DNA of 51,024 nucleotides from assembly GCA_947455435.1 (NCBI GenBank), contig CANGNZ010000004.1, positions 1 through 51,024 on the forward strand, written 5' to 3'. Below, in pieces: positions 26,879 through 34,997 of the stretch. Numbering within the stretch: position 1 is the first letter of the stretch; every line of letters begins with the position of its first letter. The position numbers were made by a program, and so were the translations under genes. Source of the stretch: Microbacteriaceae bacterium. GTDB lineage: Bacteria; Actinomycetota; Actinomycetes; Actinomycetales; Microbacteriaceae. The notes under the pieces are model-generated. The model saw nothing but the letters and a program-made list of their open reading frames with translations. It did no database searches and was not told the DNA's origin.

Positions 26879-27415
26879 TTAGGCGACCGCGAACTTGTTT
26901 CCTTGAGCGGCAGTCTTGGTCGGTTTCGCAAGAAGCACAATCAACCAAACCGAGTAACCGATGCCAGTCAAGACTCCAGGCAGCATGCCTAGGAAGAGAC
27001 CGGCAAAGCCGCCCGCCAATGAGTTAGAGCCCGAAATTGATGCGCCTGCGATGGCGCCAAAAGCCGCACCGATAAACAGCAAGACGCCTGGGATCAAGCT
27101 GAAAAGCAGAAAAAGTGGGTTCGTGCCAACATCGCGCAGACGACGAATCACTAACGCGAGTGTCGGCAAATAGATTGCCAACGGCAAAAGTCCAAGCAGC
27201 GAGGTAACACCGCCGCCGATAAGGCTGGCCGAAGAGTCACCGGTTGCCATGCCCGAAGACACTGCGGCAGCGGAGATACCAGTACTCACAATCTGCACAA
27301 CAAAAGACACTCCAGCGGCGAACAAATACCACCACCAGAATGTTCTTCGGTCGATGACACCTTTGAAGTTTGCGTAGTTCTTGAAACCGTATTTGATTGC
27401 GTTCGTGAATTCCAT
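26879..27415 (-). CDS. DUF805 family membrane protein (copy 1)
   Basis: This 178-aa inner-membrane protein matches DUF805: an N-terminal amphipathic YGFKNYANFKGVIDRRTFWWWYLF, then about four hydrophobic segments, with LVIRRLRDVGTNPLFLLFSL between helices. A Gly/Ser/Ala-rich stretch (60-75) separates helices. The start is the ATG at 27415, with AAGGGG 4-5 nt upstream; the frame is open further upstream but without a ribosome site. It lies between rpsO and pnp with its own -10 box and terminator, so it looks like an independent insertion there. The family's function is unknown. Confidence 0.83.
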   Translation of the reverse strand: MEFTNAIKYGFKNYANFKGVIDRRTFWWWYLFAAGVSFVVQIVSTGISAAAVSSGMATGDSSASLIGGGVTSLLGLLPLAIYLPTLALVIRRLRDVGTNPLFLLFSLIPGVLLFIGAAFGAIAGASISGSNSLAGGFAGLFLGMLPGVLTGIGYSVWLIVLLAKPTKTAAQGNKFAVA

Positions 27416-27444
27416 GATTCCCCTTTCGTGTGGAACTTGTTTGG

Positions 27445-27450
27445 ATACTA
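27445..27450 (-). promoter_or_regulatory. Predicted -10 box of DUF805 copy 1
   Basis: On the minus strand TAGTAT lies 29 nt before the ATG at 27415, between the rpsO terminator and the gene. No convincing -35 element is visible at 16-18 nt. Confidence 0.4.
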
Positions 27451-27479
27451 AACCCAATACCTCGAGAAATCGTTTAAGC

Positions 27480-27515
27480 AAAAACCGCCCGAGTCTTACG
27501 AGTCGGGCGGTTTTT
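27480..27515 (-). terminator. Rho-independent terminator after rpsO
   Basis: AAAAACCGCCCGA and TCGGGCGGTTTTT form a 13-bp stem with a 10-nt loop, 11 nt after the rpsO stop. The T-run makes it a strong terminator on the minus strand, and its symmetry would let it work on both strands. Confidence 0.9.
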
Positions 27516-27526
27516 GTCTAAGACAC

Positions 27527-27796
27527 TTAGCGGCGAAGACCGAGACGTTCGATCAAGGCACGGTAGCGAGCGATGTCGACCTTCTGAAGGTAGCCAAGCA
27601 GGCGCTTGCGCTGACCGACTAGAAGCAGGAGGCCACGACGCGAGTGGTGGTCGTGCTTGTGCTCCTTGAAGTGCTCGGTTAGGTCCTTGATACGACGTGA
27701 GAGAACAGCAATCTGCACTTCAGGAGAACCGGTGTCGCCTGGGTGAGTTGCGTATTCCTTGATGATCTGGTCTTTAACCTTTGGGTCTAGAGCCAT
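27527..27796 (-). CDS. rpsO: 30S ribosomal protein S15
   Basis: S15 is a primary 16S rRNA-binding protein of the small-subunit platform. The 89-aa protein has the family pattern [40 protein letters not shown] and [21 protein letters not shown]. The start is the ATG at 27796 ([10 protein letters not shown]), with AAGGAG 6 nt upstream. A strong terminator follows, so it is separated from pnp. DUF805 genes lie on both sides. Confidence 0.98.
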   Translation of the reverse strand: MALDPKVKDQIIKEYATHPGDTGSPEVQIAVLSRRIKDLTEHFKEHKHDHHSRRGLLLLVGQRKRLLGYLQKVDIARYRALIERLGLRR

Positions 27797-27910
27797 TGGG
27801 TTCTCCTTCTTGCTAGCTGCGCGGCGCAAGAAACGGAATGTTTCGAGCTCTCTTTATCCGCGGCCGATACACGGCAACCTGTCCAGCATAGCCGAGAAGG
27901 CTCTGTGGCG

Positions 27911-28381
27911 CTACTTAACGTACTTGTTACCCTGCTCTTTGGTCTTAGTTGGCAAGAGGAAGGTGATGAAGAAGAACAATTGCACGGCTAGGAGGGCGAG
28001 AATTGACGGCAACGCCATCAACAAAATAGGCAGTACGACGTTGGAGATCTCACTGTTGCTCGCGGTTTCAAAGTCAATTTGATGGGCCTCGCCGAAGGCA
28101 AACATTGAAGGGAGCTCGGCGAAAAAGAGCCCGACCGGTATCAGCCAAAGAAGTTGAAGCCAGGCACTAAAGCCGGCATCGCGGGTTCGACGAATAGTGA
28201 TTGAAACGTCTGGCATCATCAGCGCAAGCGACGCCAAGCTGCCGACCACTGGCAAGAATGTCGTAGCAATGTTCACAATGAACAGGAATAGTCGCCAGTA
28301 CCAAAAGGCACTGCGCGAGGCAACACCTCGAAAGTTTGCGTAATTTTGAAAACCGGCCTTGACCGCTCCTGCGAAGTCCAT
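27911..28381 (-). CDS. DUF805 family membrane protein (copy 2)
   Basis: This 156-aa membrane protein is a paralogue of copy 1: KAGFQNYANFRGVASRSAFWYW matches the same N-terminal pattern, and VSITIRRTRDAGFSAWLQLLWL matches the inter-helix loop. Both end in a Lys-rich LLPTKTKEQGNKYVK-like tail (copy 1: LLAKPTKTAAQGNKFAVA). GGGGAG lies 2 nt before the ATG. It lies 7 nt after ribF ends and 114 nt before rpsO. Function is unknown. Confidence 0.8.
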   Translation of the reverse strand: MDFAGAVKAGFQNYANFRGVASRSAFWYWRLFLFIVNIATTFLPVVGSLASLALMMPDVSITIRRTRDAGFSAWLQLLWLIPVGLFFAELPSMFAFGEAHQIDFETASNSEISNVVLPILLMALPSILALLAVQLFFFITFLLPTKTKEQGNKYVK

Positions 28382-28388
28382 GTCTCCC

Positions 28389-29324
28389 CTATTCCTTGAT
28401 TCCTAGAATCACACGACACTTTTCGAGATCACGGTTGATCTCGGCTACCAGCGCCTCGACACCATCGAATTTTGCAGCGGGGCGAACGAACTCGACGTAT
28501 TCGAGTGAAACCACTTTGTCGTAAAGATCAAGGTCGGTACGGTCGATCACGTGAGCCTCAATGAGACGTGGTACTGCTTGGAAAGTCTCGTTGATGCCAA
28601 CCGAGAGAGCCGTTGGGTATCTCTCGTCATCGGCATACAACCATCCTGCATAGACCCCATCTACCGGCAGGTAACCCTCGGCGTCTCGTGACATGTTTGC
28701 GGTTGGGAAACCGATGGTTCGACCAATTTTTAGCCCGTGTTCAATGATTCCGGTGGTTCGATGTGGGCGCCCTAAAAGTTCGGTTGCTTTAGCGATGTCG
28801 CCGCGATCTAGGACCTCGCGCACCAGCGTTGTCGAAACAACCTCACCGTCGACAATGACGGGTGACACAACGGTTACCCTGAAACCAAACTGACGACCCA
28901 GTTCAACCAGGGCAGCGACATTGCCAGCACCCTTAGCGCCGAACCGAAAATCTTCGCCAACCAAAACCCATCGAGCTTTTAGCGCATCTACGAGAACTTG
29001 CTTCACGAAGGCCTCAGGCGAGAGCTCAGCCAGCGCCTGGTCGAACTTGAGAGTTAGAAGTGCATCTGCGCCGGCTTCGCGAATCAGGTACTGCTTTTGA
29101 ATCGGGCCGGTAATGGCTGGCTTCACCGAGCCTGGGTTGAGAAGCGCGTCTGGGTGGCGATCAAAGGTGACTACGACGCTCGCTATGCCGTGCTCCTCGG
29201 AAACCTCGACCAACTCGGCCAGGAGCGCCTGGTGACCAAGGTGAACGCCATCGAATTTGCCGATGGTGACGACGGTCTCCGGAAAGTCGGCTTCAACTTG
29301 TTCAGGAGAAGTCCAGGTAATCAT
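28389..29324 (-). CDS. ribF: Bifunctional riboflavin kinase / FAD synthetase
   Basis: RibF phosphorylates riboflavin to FMN and adenylylates FMN to FAD. The N-terminal nucleotidyltransferase domain shows VVTIGKFDGVHLGHQALL and the C-terminal kinase domain shows RTIGFPTANMSRDAEGYLPVDGVYAG. The start is the ATG at 29324 (MITWTSPEQV, 311 aa), which overlaps the preceding gene's stop by 4 nt (ATGA). A longer open frame exists but is inside the neighbour. Usually near truB in Actinobacteria; here the pst cluster separates the two. Confidence 0.95.
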   Translation of the reverse strand: MITWTSPEQVEADFPETVVTIGKFDGVHLGHQALLAELVEVSEEHGIASVVVTFDRHPDALLNPGSVKPAITGPIQKQYLIREAGADALLTLKFDQALAELSPEAFVKQVLVDALKARWVLVGEDFRFGAKGAGNVAALVELGRQFGFRVTVVSPVIVDGEVVSTTLVREVLDRGDIAKATELLGRPHRTTGIIEHGLKIGRTIGFPTANMSRDAEGYLPVDGVYAGWLYADDERYPTALSVGINETFQAVPRLIEAHVIDRTDLDLYDKVVSLEYVEFVRPAAKFDGVEALVAEINRDLEKCRVILGIKE

Positions 29325-29713
29325 TTTTGGCGCTCTCGACGCAGCCAAATGAGACCAAGGATAGGCAAAATCAGGGGCGTGAAAGCGTAGCCTTCGCCAA
29401 AGTTCGACCACACAGTTTTTGCCGGGAAAAGGTTCGAGTCAATCAGAGTGAGGATGCCAACTGATACAACGAAAAACAGCTCGAGCGAGATCGCTATTTG
29501 GGCGAACCGGCGCCACGAAGCCCCTTTGCGAATCAGGCCGATTGTGGCAAGAACATAGAAAACCGCCGCAATGGCAGAAAGCGCGTATGGCAGGGGTGCT
29601 ACCGAAAACTTGGTCGCCAATTCGTAGCTTGAGCGGCCAATTGCCGCGAATGCCAAAATACCGTAGGCAAAAACGAGCACGCGCACTGCGCCGGAGTTAG
29701 TCGATTTGGTCAC
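29321..29713 (-). CDS. Small integral membrane protein of unknown function
   Basis: This 130-aa protein has about four hydrophobic helices (residues 10-30, 40-62, 70-90, 105-125), with positively charged segments RKGASWRR and a RRERQK C-terminus that would sit in the cytoplasm. It overlaps ribF by 4 nt. I know of no characterised homologue. Together with the membrane protein at 34998 it may be the pair normally found between truB and ribF in related bacteria, now split by the pst genes; that is inference. Confidence 0.7.
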   Translation of the reverse strand: MTKSTNSGAVRVLVFAYGILAFAAIGRSSYELATKFSVAPLPYALSAIAAVFYVLATIGLIRKGASWRRFAQIAISLELFFVVSVGILTLIDSNLFPAKTVWSNFGEGYAFTPLILPILGLIWLRRERQK

Positions 29714-29729
29714 CGACCTAGTTTAAGTG

Positions 29730-30794
29730 CTACTTGGTTGCCTTCGGCTCCGGCAAACCCTTACGCACGGCTACCAAAGAAACCACTCGGGTTCCTTCGC
29801 TCAACTGGTTGTAGTTTGAGGCACCGAGAGATCCTTGACTATCGAGTCGCAGGATGTAGTTAGCGGCGGCTCGCTTTAGAAGGGTGTCTTCGCCGCAGAG
29901 GTAAAGGTTCACTGGGTAAATAGCCTGGTAAGGCGTTGCAGCTGAGTCGAAGCCAGCCTGAGCGATCGGGACAAGGTTTGGGTCGAGCGATACGGTTACC
30001 CCGCTCGAACTGGCCTTTGGCACCCATTGCGTTGCAGCCGAACCGGTTCCCGAAACATCAGGGAGCGCGAGGATTGGCTCCTTGGTTGCCTTGTCAATCC
30101 CTGTCTGAATACTCGCAGGGAACAAACCGAGTGCCGCTGCGTAAGAGCCAGGGACGATCGCGATCTCGCCCTCAGCCAAAGCCGAATAGGCATCGATGCT
30201 TTGCGTGGCATTGTGAGCTATGGGCGATGCATCAATTGAAGCCCCTGAACGCTTGAACCACGAGTTCAGTGAGTCAAACGCCAACGGATCGGCGACTTTG
30301 TTCAAGATGATTGGTTCGTTTGGCAATTGAGTGCCCACGTTTTCGGCGGCAATGGTTTTGTCGCTCCAGTTAGCGATTTGACCATTCAAAATCGCGGCTG
30401 CGGTTTTTGGAGTCAGGTTGAGAGTGCTCGATACGCTCAGGTTGAAGGCAATCGTTGCCGACTCAATTGCGAGCGGAACGCTCTCGAAGGCGCTGCAAAT
30501 TGCCGGAGTCGAAGTGGATACCACTAGATCTGCTGGGCCTACGGTCACCGGGGTGAGAGTCATCTCTGGTAGCGGGCTGACACAAGCTGTTGGGAGCGAT
30601 AGCTGCCACTGCGAAATAGGGTCTGCCATCTCGGCCGGAGCTTGAATCGTGACATCGCCTGCGACACAGGTGTAGGTCTGCTCGGCGATCTGTGCGGCCA
30701 CATCTGGTGGCATCGGAGGGTCGCATGCGGTTAGCGCTAGAGCCGCAGCTGTGGCGATTGCCAGGGCTGCCGAAACTCGAACTGACTTCTTCAT
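29730..30794 (-). CDS. Divergent PstS-like substrate-binding lipoprotein
   Basis: This 354-aa protein has a lipoprotein signal with lipobox LTAC (Cys24) and a PstS-like fold: LNLTPKTAAAILNGQIANWSDKTIAA (127-150) aligns with the same segment in PstS. However, the phosphate-binding loop R-x3-SGSGT of the neighbouring PstS is replaced by NKVADPLAF (about 165-173), and the N-terminal GSSF and TGSGTGRSEM segments are absent. It has extra cysteines. AGAGG lies 6-7 nt before the ATG at 30794. It follows pstS behind a strong hairpin. It may bind another ligand or act as a surface partner; function is not established. Confidence 0.7.
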   Translation of the reverse strand: MKKSVRVSAALAIATAAALALTACDPPMPPDVAAQIAEQTYTCVAGDVTIQAPAEMADPISQWQLSLPTACVSPLPEMTLTPVTVGPADLVVSTSTPAICSAFESVPLAIESATIAFNLSVSSTLNLTPKTAAAILNGQIANWSDKTIAAENVGTQLPNEPIILNKVADPLAFDSLNSWFKRSGASIDASPIAHNATQSIDAYSALAEGEIAIVPGSYAAALGLFPASIQTGIDKATKEPILALPDVSGTGSAATQWVPKASSSGVTVSLDPNLVPIAQAGFDSAATPYQAIYPVNLYLCGEDTLLKRAAANYILRLDSQGSLGASNYNQLSEGTRVVSLVAVRKGLPEPKATK

Positions 30795-30828
30795 GCTGAA
30801 CCTCTCGTTTGTTTGAATCAAGCGCTTT

Positions 30829-30854
30829 GGCGCGGCCGGTAAACCGGCCGCGCC
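30829..30854 (-). terminator. Strong GC-rich hairpin between pstS and the PstS-like gene
   Basis: GGCGCGGCCGG and CCGGCCGCGCC form a perfect 11-bp stem with a 4-nt loop (TAAA on the plus strand). No T-run follows on the minus strand. It lies 21 nt after the pstS stop, and could partly terminate transcription or protect the 3' end of pstS mRNA, giving more PstS than the downstream gene. Confidence 0.7.
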
Positions 30855-30875
30855 TCCACGTTTACTGCTTTGAAA

Positions 30876-31976
30876 CTAGTTGATCTTTGCAATCTGCTGT
30901 AGTGCGGTGACCTTTAGCGAACCGGTTAGTGGAACATAACCGAGGGCTGCACCGTGAGCAGGCATGCACGAGTTGACGACGTAGGCGAACCAGTCGTGAA
31001 CTGCGCGGCCAGCTTCGGTGTTGGTGGCGCGAGGAGCGATACCGTAGCTGACGATCGATAGCTGGTATGCACCAGCAACCTTCTTGGTGAAGTCGATCGA
31101 CAGGGTGCCGTCGGTGCGCTGGCTAGCTGCGTCAACGATTGCGGTCTGAGCGTTGAGGAACTTCGCTGCAGCAGCTGCGGTTGGTAGCTGGAACTGGCCC
31201 GAAGCATTCTTCAGTGCAACTTGACCAACCTTTGCCGAAACGGCGTCTGATAGGTCGAAGTAACCGAACGAGTACTTGGTGGCCTGTAGCTTGTCGGCGA
31301 TGATTGCCGAGGTGGTCTTGGCTAGTGCAGTCGAAGCCAGGGTTCCTGCGCTGTTGCCCGAGATGCCGTCTGAAGAGTCCAGAAGATCCTTCGAGTTACC
31401 GACCCACTGAGCTGGCTGACCGGTTACGTTCAGGGTCTGAGCTAGGTAGTTGGTTAGGTTTGCGGTGGTACCCGAACCAGAGGTGCGGTAGAAAACCTGG
31501 ATTGGCTTGGCCGGAAGGGTCTTGCCTGGGTTTAGCTTCTTGATTGCAGTTGCGTTCCAGGTGGTGATGGTTCCCTTAAGGATTCGCGAAACAGCTGAAG
31601 CGTCTAGCTTCAGGCCGGCTGGGATGCCGCTCTTAGCGTTGTATGCGAAGACAACCGGGCCACCGAGAATTGGAACCATGGTGTAGCTGGCTGGCTGTGC
31701 GTCTGAAGCGCCGTAGAGACCGTCTGATGCAGCCCACTTGACGTTACCCGCTGCCATCTCAGAGCGACCGGTACCTGAACCGGTTGAGGTGTAAGAAACG
31801 GTGTCGTTTGAGGCTGGGTCGTAGTGCGAAAGGCAGTATTGAAGTGCGTTGTTGGCGAAGGATGAACCCTTACCGGCGATCGAAGTTGCGGTCACTGCCT
31901 GTGCAGCCGAGCCACTTAGTGCTAGGCCGGCAATAACTGCGGCAGCTGAAACAACTGCTACTAGCTTCTTGTGCAT
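30876..31976 (-). CDS. pstS: Phosphate ABC transporter substrate-binding protein, non-lipidated
   Basis: PstS captures inorganic phosphate outside the cell for PstC-PstA-PstB. The 366-aa protein has phosphate-contact motifs GSSF (37-40), SYTSTGSGTGRSEMAAG (61-77), ASDG and R164-TSGSGT (168-170). The N-terminus MHKKLVAVVSAAAVIAGLALSG ends in an AQA-V type signal peptidase I site; there is no lipobox cysteine, unusual for a Gram-positive PstS. AAGGAG lies 4 nt before the ATG. Two cysteines (48 and near the C-terminus) could form a disulfide. It is the last of pstC-pstA-pstB-pstS, behind a 119-nt gap with palindromes, suggesting extra promoter control. Confidence 0.93.
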   Translation of the reverse strand: MHKKLVAVVSAAAVIAGLALSGSAAQAVTATSIAGKGSSFANNALQYCLSHYDPASNDTVSYTSTGSGTGRSEMAAGNVKWAASDGLYGASDAQPASYTMVPILGGPVVFAYNAKSGIPAGLKLDASAVSRILKGTITTWNATAIKKLNPGKTLPAKPIQVFYRTSGSGTTANLTNYLAQTLNVTGQPAQWVGNSKDLLDSSDGISGNSAGTLASTALAKTTSAIIADKLQATKYSFGYFDLSDAVSAKVGQVALKNASGQFQLPTAAAAAKFLNAQTAIVDAASQRTDGTLSIDFTKKVAGAYQLSIVSYGIAPRATNTEAGRAVHDWFAYVVNSCMPAHGAALGYVPLTGSLKVTALQQIAKIN

Positions 31977-32010
31977 TTTTCTCCTTGTGAGTGTTATGTC
32001 GGTATCGACA

Positions 32011-32024
32011 AGTTCATTTGAACT
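32011..32024. promoter_or_regulatory. Palindromic operator candidate upstream of pstS
   Basis: AGTTCA-TT-TGAACT is a perfect palindrome 35 nt before the pstS ATG. GTTCA half-sites resemble the phosphate-response boxes bound by PhoP or RegX3 regulators in Actinobacteria. No binding is shown here. Confidence 0.45.
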
Positions 32025-32062
32025 GACCAGCAATAACTGGGGGTATCGCCTTGGTTGATGTC

Positions 32063-32077
32063 ATCCGAAATTCGGAT
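32063..32077. promoter_or_regulatory. Second palindrome in the pstB-pstS gap
   Basis: ATCCGAA-A-TTCGGAT is a perfect 7-bp inverted repeat, 18 nt after the pstB stop. It could be an operator or a small RNA hairpin at the end of the pstCAB message; no T-run follows. Confidence 0.35.
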
Positions 32078-32095
32078 TAACTTCAGGTAAACCAA

Positions 32096-32884
32096 CTAGC
32101 CGAAGTGGCCGTTCACGTAGTCGTTGGTGCGAGGGTCGATCGGCTGGTTGAACACGTTCTCTGTCGAACCAAACTCAACTACCCCGCCCGGGGTGTTTTC
32201 ATCTGCCAAGAAGAACGCAGTCTGATCTGAAACTCGCTGCGCCTGCTGCATGTTGTGCGTCACGATCACGATTGTCATCGATGCACTGAGCTCTTGAATG
32301 GTCTCCTCGATGCGACGGGTGGAGCCTGGGTCGAGAGCCGAGCAAGGTTCGTCCATCAAAAGCACTTCTGGGTTCATGGCTAGCGATCGGGCGATACAGA
32401 GACGCTGCTGCTGACCACCGGAGAGCGATAGCGCTTGATCACCGAGTCGGTCTTTCACTTCGTTCCAAATTGAGGCACGACGAAGCGATGTTTCAACAAG
32501 CTCGTCGGCATCGGTTATTTTGCGACCCGAAAGCTTTAGCCCAGACAGGATGTTCTCTTTGATCGACATGGTTGGGAAAGGGTTCGGCTTTTGAAAAACC
32601 ATGCCGATTTTGATTCGCACGTCAACCGCGTCCATCGATGGGTCGTAGATGTCTTGGCCGTCAAGGAGCACGCGACCTGCAAGACCGGCGCTTGGGATCA
32701 GCTCATGCATGCGGTTTAGCGTTCTAAGGAAAGTCGACTTTCCGCAACCAGACGGGCCAATGAGCGCTGTTACCTGGTTGGCGGGGAACACAAGGTTCAC
32801 GTCTTGAAGAACCTGACGCTCGCCGAACCAGACGCTTACGTTTTCAGCGCTGAGAGTTGAAGCGGTTGAGGTGGCATTCATCAT
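32096..32884 (-). CDS. pstB: Phosphate ABC transporter ATP-binding protein
   Basis: PstB is the ATPase of the high-affinity phosphate importer. The 262-aa protein has Walker A GPSGCGKS (43-50), the Q-loop region [17 protein letters not shown], the ABC signature LSGGQQQR and Walker [20 protein letters not shown] is a PstB hallmark. Its ATG overlaps the pstA stop by 4 nt. The C-terminal stretch ([20 protein letters not shown]) is typical of PstB. Confidence 0.97.
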   Translation of the reverse strand: MMNATSTASTLSAENVSVWFGERQVLQDVNLVFPANQVTALIGPSGCGKSTFLRTLNRMHELIPSAGLAGRVLLDGQDIYDPSMDAVDVRIKIGMVFQKPNPFPTMSIKENILSGLKLSGRKITDADELVETSLRRASIWNEVKDRLGDQALSLSGGQQQRLCIARSLAMNPEVLLMDEPCSALDPGSTRRIEETIQELSASMTIVIVTHNMQQAQRVSDQTAFFLADENTPGGVVEFGSTENVFNQPIDPRTNDYVNGHFG

Positions 32885-33948
32885 TTTTTTGCCTTCTTTG
32901 CGGGCTTGGTTTTGAGCGACTTCTTGCGGCTGAGTAGACGGGCTGATCCGAACAGGATTCCGACCACGATTAGGAGAACCAGGGCGGCACCCCAGGCGCG
33001 CTGTTGCGAACTCGAGTAGTTAGAACCGAGGAAGCTGTAAACGTAGGTTGGTAGCGATGCGATCGGCCCATTGAATGGGTTGAGGTTTGTGGTGTTGTTC
33101 ATGTTGATGGTCAAGATCAGCGGGGCTGTTTCACCTACAACACGAGCAAGTCCCAGAAGCAACGCGGTAATGATTCCGCTCTTAGCTGCTGGCAGAACTA
33201 CTTGAAAGAAAGCCTTGTAGTTTGGGGCACCCAGGGCGAGGGCAGCCATGCGAAGGTCTGGTGGCACGAGTCGCAGCGACTCTTCGGCAACGCGGGCGAC
33301 CGTAGGTAGCATCAGCGGGAACAAGGCCAACGCACCGGTAAAACCCGAACGTTCGATATGCGTGAACTGCATAATCGCTAGGACAAAGAGGCCAGCAACG
33401 ACCGAAGGCAAACCGGCGAGCGATTGAGTGACTGTGCGAACAACACCACGCATCTTGGACTGCGACTGGGTTAGGTAGACGGCCATAGCAATGCCCAGTG
33501 GCACGGCCGCGACAGTTGTGAGCAAGACAATCAGCAAGGTGCCCAGGATTGCGTGGCCGACACCACCGTATTCAAGCGAAGTTGTGGTTCCGACGTAGCG
33601 GTTGTTCTCGTAAAGGAAGTGCGGAGACATCGCCTTGAAGCCTTCGAAGATTACCGAGCCCAAAACCGAGAGGAGCAAGACCAGTACGAGGGTGGAGAAA
33701 AAGATGGTGAAGAAGATTAGAAGCGCGTCGCTAAGGCCACGTCTCCTCGCCTTACGCCAACCGAAAGCGGCGACCGTTAGCACCTGGATCGGTAAGAAAA
33801 CTCCGACGAGCCCAATCGAGAAGTCAAGGTTTCCGAGAATAACGAAAAGAACGCCGATGATGCTTGGAATCGTTGAGACTAAGGCGAGCTGAAGCTTAAA
33901 AGTGTTGCTGCTTAGGGCCCAAGGCTGACGTGAGGCGAGGTTGCTCAA
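32881..33948 (-). CDS. pstA: Phosphate ABC transporter permease PstA, TTG start
   Basis: PstA is one of two membrane subunits of the phosphate importer. The 355-aa protein begins [17 protein letters not shown] after a TTG start that overlaps the pstC stop (TTGA), with GGAGG 5 nt upstream; no better start exists, and the longer open frame lies within pstC. Helices are at about 20-45, 48-68 and 80-115 (an N-terminal extension with two extra helices), then the permease core with [24 protein letters not shown] and the EAA-like loop [20 protein letters not shown]. It overlaps pstB by 4 nt. Confidence 0.92.
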   Translation of the reverse strand: MSNLASRQPWALSSNTFKLQLALVSTIPSIIGVLFVILGNLDFSIGLVGVFLPIQVLTVAAFGWRKARRRGLSDALLIFFTIFFSTLVLVLLLSVLGSVIFEGFKAMSPHFLYENNRYVGTTTSLEYGGVGHAILGTLLIVLLTTVAAVPLGIAMAVYLTQSQSKMRGVVRTVTQSLAGLPSVVAGLFVLAIMQFTHIERSGFTGALALFPLMLPTVARVAEESLRLVPPDLRMAALALGAPNYKAFFQVVLPAAKSGIITALLLGLARVVGETAPLILTINMNNTTNLNPFNGPIASLPTYVYSFLGSNYSSSQQRAWGAALVLLIVVGILFGSARLLSRKKSLKTKPAKKAKK

Positions 33949-34934
33949 TTCTTCCTCCAAGGCTGTGCGCGGTTCACGACGAATGACGCGAGCATGTTGA
34001 CGGCTAGAGTGACCAAGAAGATAACCAAACCGGCTGCCATGAGGCCGTGGAATTCGCTGTTGCTTGCCTCGCCGAAGCGAGCGAGGATCCAAGAGGCAAC
34101 GGCTCCGCCGCGTGACTCCAAGAGCGAGAAGAAGTTGATCTTGAACGAAAGTTGAAGCACATACAGAATCGCTACCGTCTCACCAAGTGCGCGGCCAAGT
34201 CCGAGCAGAATTCCACCGATGATTCCGCTTGACGATGTTGGCATGATCACTCGACGGAACACGCTGAAGCGGCTGCCACCCAGAGCCAACGCTCCGTTGA
34301 TGAGCCCGTCGTCCATCTGACTGAAAATTTCGCGGGTGACCGAGGTAATGATTGGCACAATCATGACAGCGACAATCCACCCGGCAATAAATGGTGAATC
34401 GGTGAAAGCGGCATTTGGGTCTTTGACGTGAAAAATCGGGATCCAGCCAAGCAATTGGTTAGAGATTCTGGCCCAGTTGACTGCAACAGGCGTAAAAACT
34501 GCGATGCCCCAAAGGCCGATAACCACAGAAGGCAGTGCGGCTAATAGGTCGATGACTGTGGTGGCCACCTTTGCCGCCGGTTTAGGTAACAGGTAAACGA
34601 TTAGGTAAGCTGCCGAAATTGCCATCGGGGTGGCCAGCAAAACTCCGGTGAAACCGATTAGCAGAGAGCCCCAGAGCATCGGGCCGAGCTGCATCACGGG
34701 GTGTTTGGCGTCTGGGTTCCAGTTTGAACCGGTAAAGAACGAAAAGCCTTGAGAACTCAGAGTCGGCCAGGCATTTGCGAAGAGAAAGACCACGATTAGA
34801 GCAACGAGCACGAAGGCGAAGTTTGCCGAGACAGCAGTGGCCCTAAAGAACCACTTGTCGCCTTTGCTGAGGGGCCCCGAGGAGAGCTTGCGCTTCTTTA
34901 CCTCGGGAGAGCCATCTTTTTGCTCATTAGCCAT
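33945..34934 (-). CDS. pstC: Phosphate ABC transporter permease PstC
   Basis: PstC pairs with PstA to form the phosphate channel. The 329-aa protein has about six membrane helices starting at residue 30, a periplasmic loop with FFTGSNWNPDAKHPVMQLGPMLWGS (55-80), and the EAA-like loop GALALGGSRFSVFRRVIMPTSS. The first 25 residues are charged and cytoplasmic. It is the first gene of pstC-pstA-pstB; the 63-nt gap upstream is where a promoter would be expected, but I see no clear box. No ribosome site is evident. Confidence 0.93.
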   Translation of the reverse strand: MANEQKDGSPEVKKRKLSSGPLSKGDKWFFRATAVSANFAFVLVALIVVFLFANAWPTLSSQGFSFFTGSNWNPDAKHPVMQLGPMLWGSLLIGFTGVLLATPMAISAAYLIVYLLPKPAAKVATTVIDLLAALPSVVIGLWGIAVFTPVAVNWARISNQLLGWIPIFHVKDPNAAFTDSPFIAGWIVAVMIVPIITSVTREIFSQMDDGLINGALALGGSRFSVFRRVIMPTSSSGIIGGILLGLGRALGETVAILYVLQLSFKINFFSLLESRGGAVASWILARFGEASNSEFHGLMAAGLVIFLVTLAVNMLASFVVNRAQPWRKN

Positions 34935-34997
34935 GGCTCAATAGTTGTCAGGTCGTCTAAATAGAACCTTTTATTGAGGTTAACGCCGAGTGAATAA

